Below, piece by piece: positions 33,318-47,358 of a stretch of DNA of 64,000 bases. Location of the stretch: NCBI GenBank assembly GCA_014898425.1, contig RCSZ01000004.1, positions 558,001 through 622,000 of the forward strand. Reading direction: 5' to 3'. Each line of letters begins with the position of its first letter. The stretch's first letter is position 1. The stretch is from Botryotinia globosa (Eukaryota > Ascomycota > Leotiomycetes > Helotiales > Sclerotiniaceae). Under the pieces are notes generated by a model. The model was not told the DNA's origin and made no database searches. It saw nothing but the letters and a program-made list of their open reading frames with translations. A program made the position numbers and the translations under genes.

Positions 33318-36117
33318 TTATAGCTTGTCATAGTACTGTTGAGATTATTAGTCAAATGTTTGCAAAGGGTCATGATATAATGTAAACTTACGTTCTCGTA
33401 ACCTGGAACCTCAACCTTGATACCCTTACGTTTACGGAGCTCCTGGACGATTTGTCCAGTCTTGGAGGTGGCGTCAATTGGCGATCCACCTGGAAGAATT
33501 TGCCAATGATCGAAGATGGATTGTGGGAAAGCTTGACCAGAGGTGTGGGAACGGAGATCAGCGTTGAATCCGAAAGATTCACCGACTGGCAAGTAGGCCT
33601 TAATGGTGAAGAGAGGAGTTCCTGGACGTTGCTCCTCAGCGAAGACGTGACCTCTTCTTCTGGTGAGAACACCGTAAACACCACCCATGGCAGATTCTGG
33701 TACTTGAATCTCGACCAAGAAGACTGGCTCGAGGAGACCTGGCTCAGCCAAGAGGGTAGAAGCGTACAAGACACGACGGGTAGTTGGCATGACTTGTCCG
33801 GAACCACGATGGATAGCATCAGCGTGGAGGGTAACATCCATAATGTTGAATCTGCAAGATCTCATTGGCTCTTCAGCAATTGGACCTTCTCTTGAAGCCC
33901 ATTGGAAACCAGAGACGACGGAATCCTTGATTTCGTTCAAGTATTGAACAGCCTTGGTTTGATCAACCAACAAGTTGGCACCGTTGGTATCTGGACCGAA
34001 ACACCAAATCTTACGGGCATCAGTGACATCCCATCCGTGCTCATCGGCCAAGATACGGGCACGAGCCTTGAAATCGTCACGGGGACCGATCTTTCCGGCC
34101 TCGATCTCCTTGGAAACCTCCTCGTCGAGAGGCTCAGCGATCATGTAAAGACGGTTGTGCTTGTTGGGGGATTTGGAAAGAGCAGTCATGCTGGACTTGC
34201 CAGTGACGGTCTCACGGTATGGAACGACAGGGTCGGAGATACGAAGAGGAACACCGGCGTGGTCCTCCTCGAGATCCTTCAAGCAAATTTCCAAATGCAA
34301 CTCACCGGCACCAGCAACAACGTGCTCACCGGATTCGGAGATGAAAGTCAAAACACAAGGATCAGACTTGGAGAGACGCTTGAGACCTTCGACGAGCTTG
34401 GGGAGATCTTGAGCGTTCTTAACCTCGACTGAACGTTGAACGACAGGGGAGACGGAGAACTTCATGACCTTCAAGTTGTGAGCGGTATCACTGGTGGTGA
34501 GGGTACCAGACTTCAACAAGAATTGATCGATACCGACCAATCCGAGAATGTTACCGGCTGGAACATCATCGATAGGGTCGACCTTACCACCCATCATGAG
34601 AACGACACGTTGGATGGCCTTGATGAACAAATCATCCTTCTTGCCAGGGGTGTAGTTAGGACCCTGGATACGGACTTTCAAACCGGAACGGACGGTACCA
34701 GCGAAGACACGACCAAAAGCGTAGAAACGTCCCTTATCAGATGTTGGTACCATCTTGGAGACGTACAACATAAGAGGAGCCTTAGGGTCACAGTCACGGA
34801 TACCAATGCAGGCCTCATCATCTGGAGGACCCTCGTACAAGGTCTCAGCACGGTACTTTTGGGCGGTGACTGGGGATGGGAGATGAAGAATCAACATCTC
34901 CAAAAGAGCATCAGCAGCTGGCAAGAAAGTACGCATAATAACCTTGAGAAGTTGCTTGCCCTCCTTGTCCTTGTCATCTGGAGAAAGCTTGATGTTAAGC
35001 TTCTCGAGGAGAGTTGGGATCTCGTCCTTCTTGAAGTTCATGACAGCAGTGAAGATACGGAAAATTGGGTCGAGAATGAACTGGTTGAAAGCACGCTCTA
35101 ACTCCTTACCCTCGTGAGAAGACTTGGTAGTCCACTTCTTGGTGTGTGGGTTGAAGTAGTTGTCGCCCCAGAGACGCTCCATCATCTTGTTTCTGTCAAC
35201 ACCGAATTTCTTGGCGTATCTTTGAGCGAATTGTCTGATGGTGAAAGCCCAGCCGTGGAGACCGGAACCGAAAGCGACCGTTCCCTTACCTGGGTAAACT
35301 TGGACATCACCCAAAGTTTTGTCGAAGTAGGTAGAGATAACGACGTTGACGGACTCGATGGTTCTCGAGAAAGATTGGTAAAGATCTTCCTTTGAGACTT
35401 GCAACTCGAGGAGAGCACGATCGACCTTGTTGATGATGACAACGGGCTTAATACGCTCACCAAGAGCTTGACGGAGGACAGTCTCAGTTTGGACACAGAC
35501 ACCTTCAATGGTATCAACGACAACGAGAGCACCGTCAGTGACACGGAGAGCAGCAGTAACTTCAGAGGAGAAATCAACGTGACCAGGTGAATCGATCAAG
35601 TTGATCAAGAAATCTCTTCCGTCGGTCTTTTGGCCAACAATGTCCTTCAAGTCGTCATCGTCTGGGAGGTTACCGTAGAGGGAGATGGCAGTGGACTTGA
35701 TGGTAATACCACGCTCTTGTTCATCGGCACGGGTATCGGTAGCTCTGGCATCACCAGCCTTTGCGGCGGAGATAATACCAGCCTTGGAAAGCAAGGAATC
35801 GGTAAGGGTAGATTTTCCGTGGTCGACGTGGGCAATGACAGACATGTTACGAACGTTCGTAGCCTTGTCCATCAATTGGCGGACCTCCTCAACGGTGAAG
35901 CTATAAAGAGAAAAGTCGTTAGCAAACAGTTCATTGTCAATAATATAATCTTATCTCCAAATCCTCCATCTCAAGCTTATTATTTCAAGACGCTTAATCC
36001 ATCAAAACGAGATGGTTAAAGATACTTGTGGTGATTTACGATTCAATAGGTCGACCTATGTATTTGCCACAGATGATATGATGTTAAGAGAGAGGAAAAA
36101 GGTACTTACTTAACCAT
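33318..36117 (-). CDS. EF2: Translation elongation factor 2
   Basis: Exons are 36110-36117 (only 8 nt), 33392-35900 and 33318-33335 (18 nt), giving 844 residues, the expected EF2 length. The first splice (GTAAGT...TATAG, 209 nt) joins ATG-GTT-AA to C-TTC and yields [20 protein letters not shown]; the last (GTAAGT...AACAG, 56 nt) yields the universal C-terminus YYDKL. GTPase motifs are [17 protein letters not shown] and NKVD. The diphthamide histidine lies in [17 protein letters not shown]2 catalyses GTP-driven ribosomal translocation. Codon use is strongly biased toward C-ending codons, which creates long antisense frames over the gene; I treat these as shadows. Confidence 0.97.
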
Positions 36118-37502
36118 GTTGGCGGTGGTGCTTCGAGAAGCTGATTAAAGAAGATGTATTGATTTGACGTTCGACACACGCTCGAACGAATAGATACTTG
36201 AGTGGTTTATTGAACCACTTGAAGTATCGTAAATAGTTTGTAGATACCTGCTACAGACCCAAAAGTATTTGGGATAGAGAGATAATACAAAGAAAGATTT
36301 GGGTGATACTTTCGATGTAGAATGAGAGGAAGAAGAAGAGGGGAAGAGAAGGAGGTCTTGTATAAAGGTGGGCAAGAATTTGGTAGGAAAAGATCTCGGG
36401 TGGGGCAAGTAAAAGTGGCGGGGTTCCAATTGTAATCTGGAAATTTTTCACTTAATTTTTTTGCACCGAGTTAGGTGGCTAGGCAACTATAATTCATGCC
36501 TTAAAAGGGTTAGTGCCCTAATTGAGGTTTTAGAATCCATCCACCTGCCAATTCCAGGTTGTAAGCAGGATTGCTATTCAAATCATTCAAATCATTTAAT
36601 TCATCCCATTTATGAAGGGTGATGAAACGGAGTGAATACCCTTACCGAGGTGTACGGTACCTATGTAGTATTCTTTATTACTTCCATCTTAATTGGCTCA
36701 TTCTATAATAAGTCTATTAGTAAAGGGTACATTATCCATTATCATTTTGTTCGGTTCAGGTCACCGTACATGTGCTAGTATGACTGTATATCCTACTGTA
36801 CTATTGAAAAGTACACCTAGGTCTTCGAAGTTCGTACAGAGTACTGTACATATCCAAGTTTTAACTTCACCCTCCTCATTTGCTAGATACACTCGATATA
36901 CTTGGTGGGGGGGAGGGGCTTACAAATGACAATGCACATCAACATCAACTCAATGTGATTTGCATACCTATATCATGGATTCATGCAGACACTCACTACA
37001 GTCTACATTACGTCTCGTGATTTCTATCTAGTACGTGACTGTATCAAACAATTCATCATTTGTCTACACACTATTGGGCAATCAATCAGCCAGATACCTA
37101 GGTGGCCATTCAACCTTACCTTATTACATTTACCCCTCCTCCTGACTCACCGCCTTACCGGCATGACAAATCCGGTCTGCGTCAGAATTGAGGAATGGAC
37201 TTTTATTAATTGATATAAAAATCAATGACTATACAAATATAGTAACATGGTATTCAACTACTAGTTAGTTCTAAAGTACCTAGCAAATTCAGTCATAATA
37301 TGAACCCAAATAAGAGTAAAAACAATAAATTGAATATTGTTAAGTTGCTATTAATGGTATAAACTCAGCTATCTACCTTAGGACCAACCTATAATTCCCG
37401 AGGTCTCCATCAGAAAGTTCACCCCAACTCCATCGCTGTTGTTGGTAGAGATCATGTGTGAAGTTGACACATCAATAAGTGATTCGCAAAGTTGAAATGT
37501 AC
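36118..37502. other. Intergenic region: EF2 promoter and 5' leader, CSF1 3' flank
   Basis: The EF2 promoter and 5' UTR lie just upstream of 36117. Two perfect ACCTAGGT palindromes occur (36815 and 37096). No further gene is supported. Confidence 0.5.
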
Positions 37503-40500
37503 TCAAGAAGACCCTAAAATCTTTTCATAGGCATCCTCTACCTCCCCTGCCAATTCTAATAACGCTACAATCACTATTTGATGTGTAAGATTTGGAAGTC
37601 GGTCTCGATGTAACCCAAAAAATTCCAAAGGCGGTGTTGCTTCACCCAGACTTTGAAGAAGAGGAGTCTCGATGACAGGGGGCTCAAGGGCTGTATATTC
37701 ATATTTCGACAGAGGAACGTTGACCTCGGCCGTAATCTTTTGTTGCTCACCCTCTTTACTTTGTGGATCTTCTGCGTTTGGTACACCCGTGATTTTCAAG
37801 GCCGAGGGTGGCAGAGGCTTTCCTAATCTTTGTGCTAATGCTTTTGTGTGTGTACCGTACATGCTACGAATATAGCTGACACGGGAATAATTCCATCCAA
37901 CCTCAACCTTCCCTTCAAAGGAGCTTTTGAATATGTAATCGATGTGGTTGGAACCGGGGACCTGCCAGGTTTGCATCGTGGCCTCGACCTGGGGGACTTT
38001 CAATATGGTACCACCCCGAGATCCCGTGACACTATTGACCACGTCTTCCACAGAAAGGTCGCTAACGGACTTTGGCGCCTCATCTTGCTTCACTCCAGCA
38101 AGTCCAATGCGAAGTTGACCGAGAGTGAGACCTAAAATACTATGAATCTTTCCCTGATCCATGGTTACCGCAAATCGTGCTTGTGCATTGAGTGCCTCGA
38201 TTTTGAAGACTTGGTGGTCGGAGAATGTGCTTGGAAACGCCCCTATGTTCAATGCTTTTAGTGTGACAATCACATCAGTGTGCAGTGATACGGGTGATTT
38301 CGACTTTTCTGGTTTCGGCTCCGCAACAGTTGTCTTGGGATTGGGTGGCATTGTCTGAGAGATTGATTTGCGTTTAATGTATTTTTCAATTTCAGAAAGG
38401 GATGTTTCATAATTACTCCTCTTCTCTTGAGCAAGACGCAAGAATGCTTGGTATAAAGCGAGTGCTTGCGATGCGGTCGTTGCCGTACAAAAAATCTGTA
38501 CAGCTTCCCCATCTAAAATGGCAACGAGTCGATCTCCCTTCGCCTGCGTCCCATTACGAACATTATACATCAGGAATTCGAAAGATGTGATGTCCGCAAC
38601 TAAGAAGGCTTGATAATCAAATGCAGCCTTAACTCTTAATTGGCTGAAACCCAAAGAGCCCTGAACTAATGGCGTTTGATTCAATGCCTTCTCGCGTGCT
38701 GGCCATTGGATGGAGGTGCGTATTTTGAAATCCTGAAGCGCCACGAATCCACTCATTCTGCCTGAACTGTCAACACCAATTTTGTCAAAGCCGAGACACA
38801 GATTTTGTTCCCAATCCGAATTCTTTTTGGATGAGATCCAGAAATTTGATATAATAAAAGCAGATTTGCCGATAGCCTGGCCGAGATCCAATTGAACGTC
38901 CAGCTCAGCAATAGAGACTGTAGCATTCCAAGGGAAAGCACCAGTTGCTGCAACTTGCTGGTATCTCTGCACGAGAAAAGTTGATGATTGTATATTGTCA
39001 GTTGACGATACAGGAGCTGTAGAGCCTTCACGCAATTCTTGTGGAACCCAAATCTCCCTAAAGAGCAGGAAATCTTGTAATTGCTTGGCATTGATCAAGA
39101 CTTTCATGGGGCTAATTTTTAATATTGCAGACATTCCGCTGGTGCCACTCACATGCTTACTATTCATGAGAGATAGGAAAATTGATTCAACATCAAAGCT
39201 TCCCGTAGACTCCCTGGAGTAAACATGTTGTACTGAAGCTTGCAGCCTTGAGAAAGCAACGGACGCAGCAAAGAAATGCCCGTGCTCGGTCGATCGGACC
39301 GTGTTGATAGTCAAATAGATTTCGTCAAATCGCGCGCTAGCAGCAACACGAGCTATAGGTTGACAGCTAAGAGTGAACTCTTGCTTACAAATCCTAAGCC
39401 CTAGATTGAGGCGAGTGCGGCCAAGGACAGCACTGGGATCGGCTGCCAAAATGTTATCGTCTTCGGAGCCCATGAATTTTTGTGGCGATGTTTTTGGCGC
39501 TGACTTTTTATCCTTACCATCCTCACTTACAATGTCTTTGACCGAGGAAGATATCTCTAAAATGAGAGGTACAACTGATGGGTAGAGTATGTTTGTCGAA
39601 GCGTCCACTTTCACCTCAGCATTCAGAGACGGGTCATCAAGGCCATTATCTGTGTACTCTATTTTCCAAGCCAGGCCAGGTGCGCGTAAGACCGTGCTAC
39701 TACCGGCGTCTTTATGCGTGAATTGCCCATATCTTCCAGCATGAGGCACGCGACCCGTTGTGCCTGCTTGATTTGTCTGCGCAGTCTCTGCCAATTTCCT
39801 ACCCGACAGATATACAACAGCTCCAGCAAAGTCCGCATCCACTAGTAAAGACTCCATACGTTTCTTCCCGAAGAAGGGCTGCCTTTTGTTGGAAGGCGTT
39901 GGTGGTATCAGTGTCGGTGGTGGGCTTGCACTCCATGTAGCTGACGCTACCCGTACCATTTCGGTAGCAGATCCAATTGATCGTTGAAGCTCAGCGGCAG
40001 GTATGATGAATTGAGAAGTCAGTCGCAAATCAAGGGATTTACCTGCCGCTTGAAATGCTAACCTACGGGTATTTTGACCAGAAATATATCCAACATTGAA
40101 GATGACTTCTGGCAATAAAGCCGAGTTAAGCGAACGTTGGATTTTATCATGTGACGAGGGTACCATTTGCAGTTGTAAGTCTTCAATGGTAAGTCGAGCA
40201 GAATTCTCCTTCCTTGTTGATAAATCAATACGTTTCAATGATAAAACGAGGTTTTCCTTTTCAATGTGCGAGATGTGATCGTTTTCTGTATTGCCAACCA
40301 GCCAACTAACTTGGATATTGAGCAATTCGAGAGTGTACATCGAAGCAAACATAATGGTAGACGTTGAGCCGGTAATGCTATCATGATCTTTGGGCTCATC
40401 ATTGACTGTAATTCTCGGTCTGGACTTACGAAGCTTCTTAAAATACTGTTTTTCTCTAGTGAAGTCGATGTCTTTTATTTTATTTTGCAAATGAGCCATG

Positions 40501-43500
40501 ACATCTACCACAGAAGATGCAGTTTCCGCGAAAAGGTTGATTTCGAGGCCATTGCTAGTAAGATTAAATGATCTAACATCGTCCCCTATTTCGTTCTTTT
40601 TGCTCGTGGCAGTCAAGAATGCAGCGAATGCAAGATTTCCGCAAGGTTCCATAGTCCCATTGTTGAGACGAGACAATTCAAACATAATGCGATGCAGACT
40701 TACATGAATCTCTGGAAATTCATATGTTGCCCCATGTGCCTCCAGCCTGTTTGCAACTAGAAGTTGCACGCATCCAACATTGAACTCAAGTCTTGCCGTA
40801 GTTTTGCCCTCTCGCGACGGTTCCGCGTTAGCATAAACATCTAAACCTGCAAAGGTTAGGTGAGCATCGTATATAAGAGCAGGACCAGCTTTCGGTGGTA
40901 AATCCGGCACTGGACTGCTGCTGGGACCGAATATTTCCTCAATATGTGCTTGTATTGCTTTGATATCGTCACGGATATCGGAAACTACACTAGATATTTC
41001 TGGTCGATTGAGTGCAGTCAAGAGACTATGGAGAGCAGCTGCATCAAGCTCTATGGGTTCCACAGAAGCAAAGACTGAAATCTTATTCTCTTCCACGGAC
41101 ATACTGCTAACGATACGACCGTTTGTTGGTGGCATTTGCAACAACGAAATACTTTGCTGTTTATCATTTTGGGTTGTTTGCACGTCATGCGAGTGTTCCT
41201 TAATGTCAAAATCGAAGACAATTTCGGACCCGAATTGAGCTGCCAAGGAAGCCCTAGCAACAACACCTGAAACGGTATATGTCAACGATTGTATGAGAGG
41301 TATACTGATTTGATACATATTTAGGAACAGTGCCAAATTGATCTTGTTGATGGGCTTTGATTCTTGAACACTTGATGGCAAGACATTCGGCGGCGATGCA
41401 GGCCGTTTGGCTGTGGGAAGCTTCGGTATCAAACGATTCAGCTGCGCGATTTCATCCCCAATCACTAAGTCCAAGACTTCAATAAGTGCGACAATATCTT
41501 GCTGGACTATGAATGACAACTCTTGCGAATTTGCCGCAACTTTGAAAACGTTAAGGGAAGTTTCGTCGAGCATTGAGCTTTCGAATGATACATAAACACT
41601 TGGATTTCGCAGCTGGTACAGACTTAAAGGTTGCGAATGACTCTGAATTTTCGAGGTGGCAGCTTCTGCGGCGAGCATAACGTTTATCATAGTCGTGTTA
41701 ACAATGTCCTCTGTCGAAACAACAGATACTTTCAAGCCGTTACTAATGGAAACAGCTCTGAGATTTATTGTGTCAAGTGTTATAGAACCTTTGTCGGTTG
41801 CAATCACGACCTGAAGATTTTGTTTAGCTTTTACTTTTGGGCGAGCTAGCGTGATTGGTGAAGGCCTTTCTGGTAATTTTGCGTTCGATTCGCTTTGTTG
41901 ATACAATTTTAAGATATCTTGCACAAGCTCACATAGTTCCCAATTTAGATTGATCGAAGCATTCTCGCAAAACACATGCACGATAGTATTTTGCATTTTA
42001 TCTGTATCTGAACCATGCTGCGATATAGATGTTGGAGACGTGATGGAAGAACGCGTAGTTGTCACCGAAACACTGGCCGACAAAGAAGATAGTGCAACCT
42101 CGTTTTGCTTCGGGCCTGGATCTATCACAAGCCTTACAAGTTCTGTTCGAAATGATATGTTTAAGTTTGGTGCTTCTGCTACCGTTACTGTCGCATCATC
42201 GTTGGAAAACCCGAAAACATTACTCATCAAGACACAAGCGCCAAGATTGTTGAGATCCCAGCTTCTCCATTGAGAGAAGCTAGCGAGGACTCGTTGAGCA
42301 GCGTCTTCGGGAACGCTTTCTGCATTGTTTGCGCAACGGTTAATGATATCGCGTTGCGCAGATGTGCCAAGTATTGAATACATATGTCGAAGTCGAGCAA
42401 TTACTTTCCACGAATCATGGGTTCTCAAATGCCTTTGTGCGCTTCGAAGAACGTAAGCTGGTCTTGTCAAGAATAAAGGATCTGTGGCATGCTCCCCTGC
42501 AGTCGCGACGAGATATGTGAAGAGCTGGAGACGATTTCGTTGTTGGCTTAATCTAGACGCAAATGTCTCACTTACTCGATCAGCGAGAACATTGGTACGA
42601 TGTACCAATGATGCAAGATATTCAATCTTACTGCTAGCCGTGTTGACTTCTATAGTTTTGAAAATTATATTTGCCGCCGTGTTATTTCCAGAAGAAATCC
42701 AGAACACAACATCTTCAAGAATCACGTTCACAGCTGCTTGAGGATCATTTAGATCACCGAATCGTTCTTTCGCAGCCACGACAGCGGAGCCGAGGTATAA
42801 ATGGATTGCAGAGGACTGCCGACCAGCTTGGGCGGCGATGAGGTCCGAAGTTCCAGTTGTTTCACTTCTTGAGGTAATGGCAAGCTTTGCGATAGAGAGA
42901 TCATACTGATCATGCGTTTCATTTTTATCACTGGTCAAGTCATGCGCATCGGGCGAATTCAAGAATCGAAGACATATGCCTGGAGTCCGCACAGCTATAT
43001 CAAGAACCTCGCCGTGTATCTTGTCTTTTTTATCCATGCCGAATATCTCTCCCATAGAGCTAATCTGAAGATCATCTATCATACCCACAGGATCTACAGG
43101 TTGTATTGCAGTAAGTAAATCCGCAACAGCTCCCACTGCTTTCGGGCTAAGCACTGCCTTGATACCCCCGGGCATTTCCACGATAAAGCTGACATGGGTG
43201 GCGTTCTCGCCCACTCGATCAGGCTGGATGTCTTCTAAATTCATTCGAGGTGATTGCATGGTATCTTCGGTCTGAGCTTCTGGATCTAGGACTGGAAGAT
43301 CTTTAATATCAGGTTCGACAGCCTCAAGAGGAAAATATGGTGCTATGTAAGAGCTTGAGAAGGTAACATTAGAAGGAGGTAGGCCTTTAGGCTCCCCAAC
43401 AGCACTATAGAATGAAGATTGACGACCGGTCGAAACTGAAAGGTCTCTGAGATGCGATTGGCCAGCCTGTATACTTCGGGAACGTGAAGCAGAAATGGAT

Positions 43501-46500
43501 GTTCCCTCACGATTGAACGAGTGAGGCCGAATGATACTCTGATCGCTTCTGAAGCTTGAACTAGAAGCGGTCAAGAATGAGCTTTTGCGCCCAGTCTGAG
43601 GTCGGTTCCTGCGAACCGACGATACATTGCAGGACATCTTGTAAGTAGATGGCCTATCTTGAATAAGGCCGTCGCTGTAAAAGAGTGGAAGGGGCATTCG
43701 CGGAACACACATTGCAGGCGGTTCAACATTTTCTTGATCTACGTCTGTCATAACATAATTATGTAAGAGGAAATCGGTTCGGTGGGTTCTTCGATCATGA
43801 AGTCTTAGGTGTGCTTGCTGCAGGCGGCGATCTTCTACAAATGCAAGCTTCTTCAGAATCATCCCAAATGATATCGTTGTTTGAATAAGGCCATGCGTCT
43901 CCACGGGATGTTGTGCTCTTGATCTGTGCCTTGAAGCCGATTCCGCATCAACACAACCAAATTTCAGATTTGGTATTTGAAGATCTAGTTTCTTGGAGTA
44001 ATGGGATCCAGCCCAATCATCGAAATTCAATATAATTTTAGAAGTGGAAAATAGAAAGGCTGCTTCTTCGACATGCATCCAAATGCGTATGGAATCAACC
44101 GAGGCACGGAGAAAAGTGACATCGTGCAATATTAATTCAGCAGTCAGCGGGAGGGCATTTTCGTCGTCATCGAAGGAAAATGCAACTGCTTTGACACTTC
44201 CAAGCAATCGCACAAAGAACTCGGTTGTACACTCGCCAGTAATTGCGCCCACACTAAAGTCCCAATTACAGACGTAAGTTGGTTCAATAGGAGGCAGACC
44301 AAAAAGGCGGTTGCCCGATATATTAAGACCGTCGATGAAAAGTTGAGTGCCAGACGTTGCGCTAGCCAAAGACATTCTGCTATCACTTTCGGTACCCAAA
44401 GAGAAAGCTAGTGTGCCAAGCTCTACGTCCAAGTCCATGTAGTAGTTGGTGAAGCGAAGATCAGCAGCCAGTGTCACAATTTCGATTCGAATATGGTCCT
44501 TTGCCGAATACAAATTTGCGGGCAAAATTACACTGGATTCGTCAGCAGATATGCTCAGGATCACGTCGAGATCGTTGCTCTTCTTGTGGGGTTGAACGTT
44601 CGCGTCCTCTTGGCTGTTGGCGGTTTTGACACGAATGGCTTCTTGGTATTCCTCCAAGGTCCTGAAATGAATATCATCGCCAAAGTAATTGTCTTTCACC
44701 TTGAGGTAATATCGAATAACGAATCCATAGAATTGCGCTGTAGCCCCATTGCCATGCACATCAAGTATTAGTGTATCGGTATTACTGGAAGAAGTAGTTG
44801 CACAATATTGATATTTTCCTCCAAGTTTTAGAGTATCGAGTTCAGCAATCTCTGTGGATTTCAGAAAGGTGGCCTGAGTATTCCATGGAGGCACATGCAG
44901 GTTCAAACCACCATGCTTAGCGAAAACATCAAACGATATATCGTTTCGGTGAGGCCGAAATGTATCGATGGGAATGCAAATGTCTGCAATCAGCGACTCT
45001 CCAAAAATAATGATGAAGGTATTATCGTCAAAATCGGCAGGATTATTGATTATGTTGGAGTCATTGACGTTCAGGTAGAGTTTGAATGCCTGAAGATTGA
45101 GGTTTACCAAATACCGAAACGGCGTAAATGTGAGATACTCTGGCGGCGGGCCACTGGCCCAATCCCCAACAAGATCTGTAAGGAGAAAGATGTGTTCCCT
45201 CAGAATAAAAAGTTCTAGGCCGCGACTGCCAATATCGAAATTCCATGTTCGGAAACCGTTCCATTGTAAGGGATTCGATAGATCACAACTAATCACATTT
45301 CCGATGGATCTCCAAAGTAGCCCGTGGTTAACACTTGTAGTTATCTCCGTGTTGGGCAGATCCAATTGAAGCTTGTTTGAAAATCCAGATTCTCCTGCCA
45401 CCATATCCATCAGGTATCGAATGGTTGCATTCGCCCCAACCTTAATGTCAAGCCAACCAAAGGGTCTAACCTCGGGCCCAGGAGCCCCTTTCTCATCTTT
45501 TCTCCTGCGACCTCTGTTACTAGTTCGTTTTCGCTCGCTCGGCCGGGCACCAGCTGATTCTGCTTGCTTTGTCCATTTCCAATTCTTCGATTCCTCTCTA
45601 ATGGGCACTCGAAGTGTCGTCTCGTGGTCAAGTTCAATGTAGAGTTTGAATTGTGTTGGCACTCTGTATTGACCGGGTCTAATCAATTTGGCGGGGGATG
45701 CGTCTTTACACAGACTTGGAAAGAAGACCCGCTGAATCTCGGCCCGCTGCCTATCTGCCCAAGGACCGTAGTTGATAACAGCACCTTCCAGAAGAAGATC
45801 GATTCCCCATTCGGGAGGAACATCACCATTGATGTTATTACATGCTGATTTTGACACTTCACGTCGCCATGGAACCTTGGCCGGGACATCCCAGTAGAAT
45901 CTCATTGTAGCGCTGGGGCTATCAACAATGGTAGTAACTGTTGCATATTCATTAGAAGACCACCGCGCCTTGTCATCCTGCTCGCTTTCATCCAGATACC
46001 TCGAAAGACCTTGCCAGCTACTAGGATTGGTGTCTCCTGGAATGGGTGAGTTTGAGCGGCTATCATGACTGGATGAGAAAGACTCTACAGAGCTTCGAAA
46101 ATAAGGTACAAGGTCTTGAATAGTATGCCATGCTCTCTTGCGCTGTCGATGGAAAAAGCTGTGGGAGTGAACGTGGCTTGCAATAGCGTTCGACTGCTCA
46201 GGAACCCCACGTTTGATTTTACAGGCCGCCGTAGTTTGATCTTCTTTGTAATCATCATTCGGTTGCATTTGTATAACTGGATGCTCGAAACGAAAATTTA
46301 TTAGCTGTTTATACTGATCCAATTTAGTCGCAGCTGAGGCGTCCAGGTCTCCCTCTGCTTTGTCCATTTTAACAATGAGCACGCTCTTGGTGTTTTCATT
46401 CCCTAGTACCACTGCAGCTTTGGAACATTCAATATGAACGGGAAGAAACCTAAGTAAGAAAGTTGATTCCACTGTTGCATGCGACTCGTCACTTTCCTTA

Positions 46501-47358
46501 TCGGCTGTCTGAGAGTTCGCGGAAGATCTTTCAGATTTATCCTCTACGTGAGGTGCTCCAGGCTTAGCCTGTTCTTCGATATGTGAGGGTGAAGTTTGAG
46601 AATCGGCAGTAGATTCCTTGGACAAATCTTGCAAATTCTCACGACCATTTACAGCACCTTTCTTTCTTAATCTCACATGCTGATGGGAATCATCTCCATG
46701 GCTCTGCGCAGCATGATCTGTATCCTCACCATCTCCAGCAATTCCCGATATAATAGCATCGTATGCCGCACTTCGGTTGTAAACAAACCATTCTGCCCCG
46801 TTCAAAACGATATCAAATCGGCACGGCAGTTTCTTCTTTTCTTTCGGCCCCGCCTCCTGATCAAGTCTCGTATCAACAGTCGGCTCCTGCTCCTTCTGCT
46901 TTTTTGTAGATTCGTCGGGTTTTAAGTCCAATTCTCTCACATTGCGGAGCCAATATTTCCATGTAATGTATCCATTTTGTATCAATATAGTTTCATTGTC
47001 GCCGTGGTATTTAACACCTTTGAAAAACACGCGCCCTCCTAGGAGAGATATTTGTAAAGCTTGGATGTCGACATACACTTGATATTGATGCCATGTCCAT
47101 TTCCGAAGACCAAATGATACGACGGCAGCAAAAACACGGTTGAAATAGAAAAGGAAGAATAGTGTGCTACACCGAGGGTTAGCTATGCGAAACAAACCAC
47201 AGTGTGAAGACTCACACAATCCCGCAGACAATCAACTCAATAAGGAAAATCCTAATCTATTAGTTAGCCTTCTTTTGCGCCGGGAATGCAGAAAGCTACC
47301 AATTGAAGCCCAGATCCGCTCGCAGAGGCGATGCTGTCAAGCCACTACTGCTCGCCAT
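37503..47358 (-). CDS. CSF1: Csf1/BLTP1 family bridge-like lipid-transfer protein
   Basis: Exons are 47300-47358, 47216-47251 (36 nt) and 37503-47166, giving 3252 residues. Intron 1 (48 nt, GTAGCT, branch GCTAAC, ATTAG) and intron 2 (49 nt, GTGAGT...TGTAG) restore a continuous membrane anchor: MASSSGLTASPLRADLGFNW joined to IFLIELIVCGIVTLFFLFYF. The next segment WTWHQYQVYVDIQALQISLL and the motif GGRVFFKGVKYHGDNET are typical of Csf1. The rest is a very long protein of repeating beta-rich modules ending in the FSA_C-type region. Csf1 and human BLTP1 are rod-shaped lipid conduits anchored in the ER that carry phospholipids at membrane contacts; in yeast Csf1 is tied to GPI-anchor synthesis and cold tolerance. 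The ATG at 47231 is inside an intron and is not the start. Confidence 0.93.

Noticed and set aside
33902..35590. Long plus-strand ORFs (up to 221 codons) over EF2
   Set aside because: They are antisense shadows caused by EF2's strong codon bias; their sequence has no domains.
47166..47231. Met at 47231 as the start of CSF1 (MSAGLCESSHCG...)
   Set aside because: The first residues are a translation of intron sequence; splicing at GTGAGT/TGTAG and the upstream exons give the family's membrane anchor instead.
47252..47299. RIP-like nonsense mutations (TAG, TAA, TAG) in the CSF1 5' end
   Set aside because: The stops lie wholly within a 48-nt intron with GTAGCT donor, GCTAAC branch and ATTAG acceptor, and the frame is restored.
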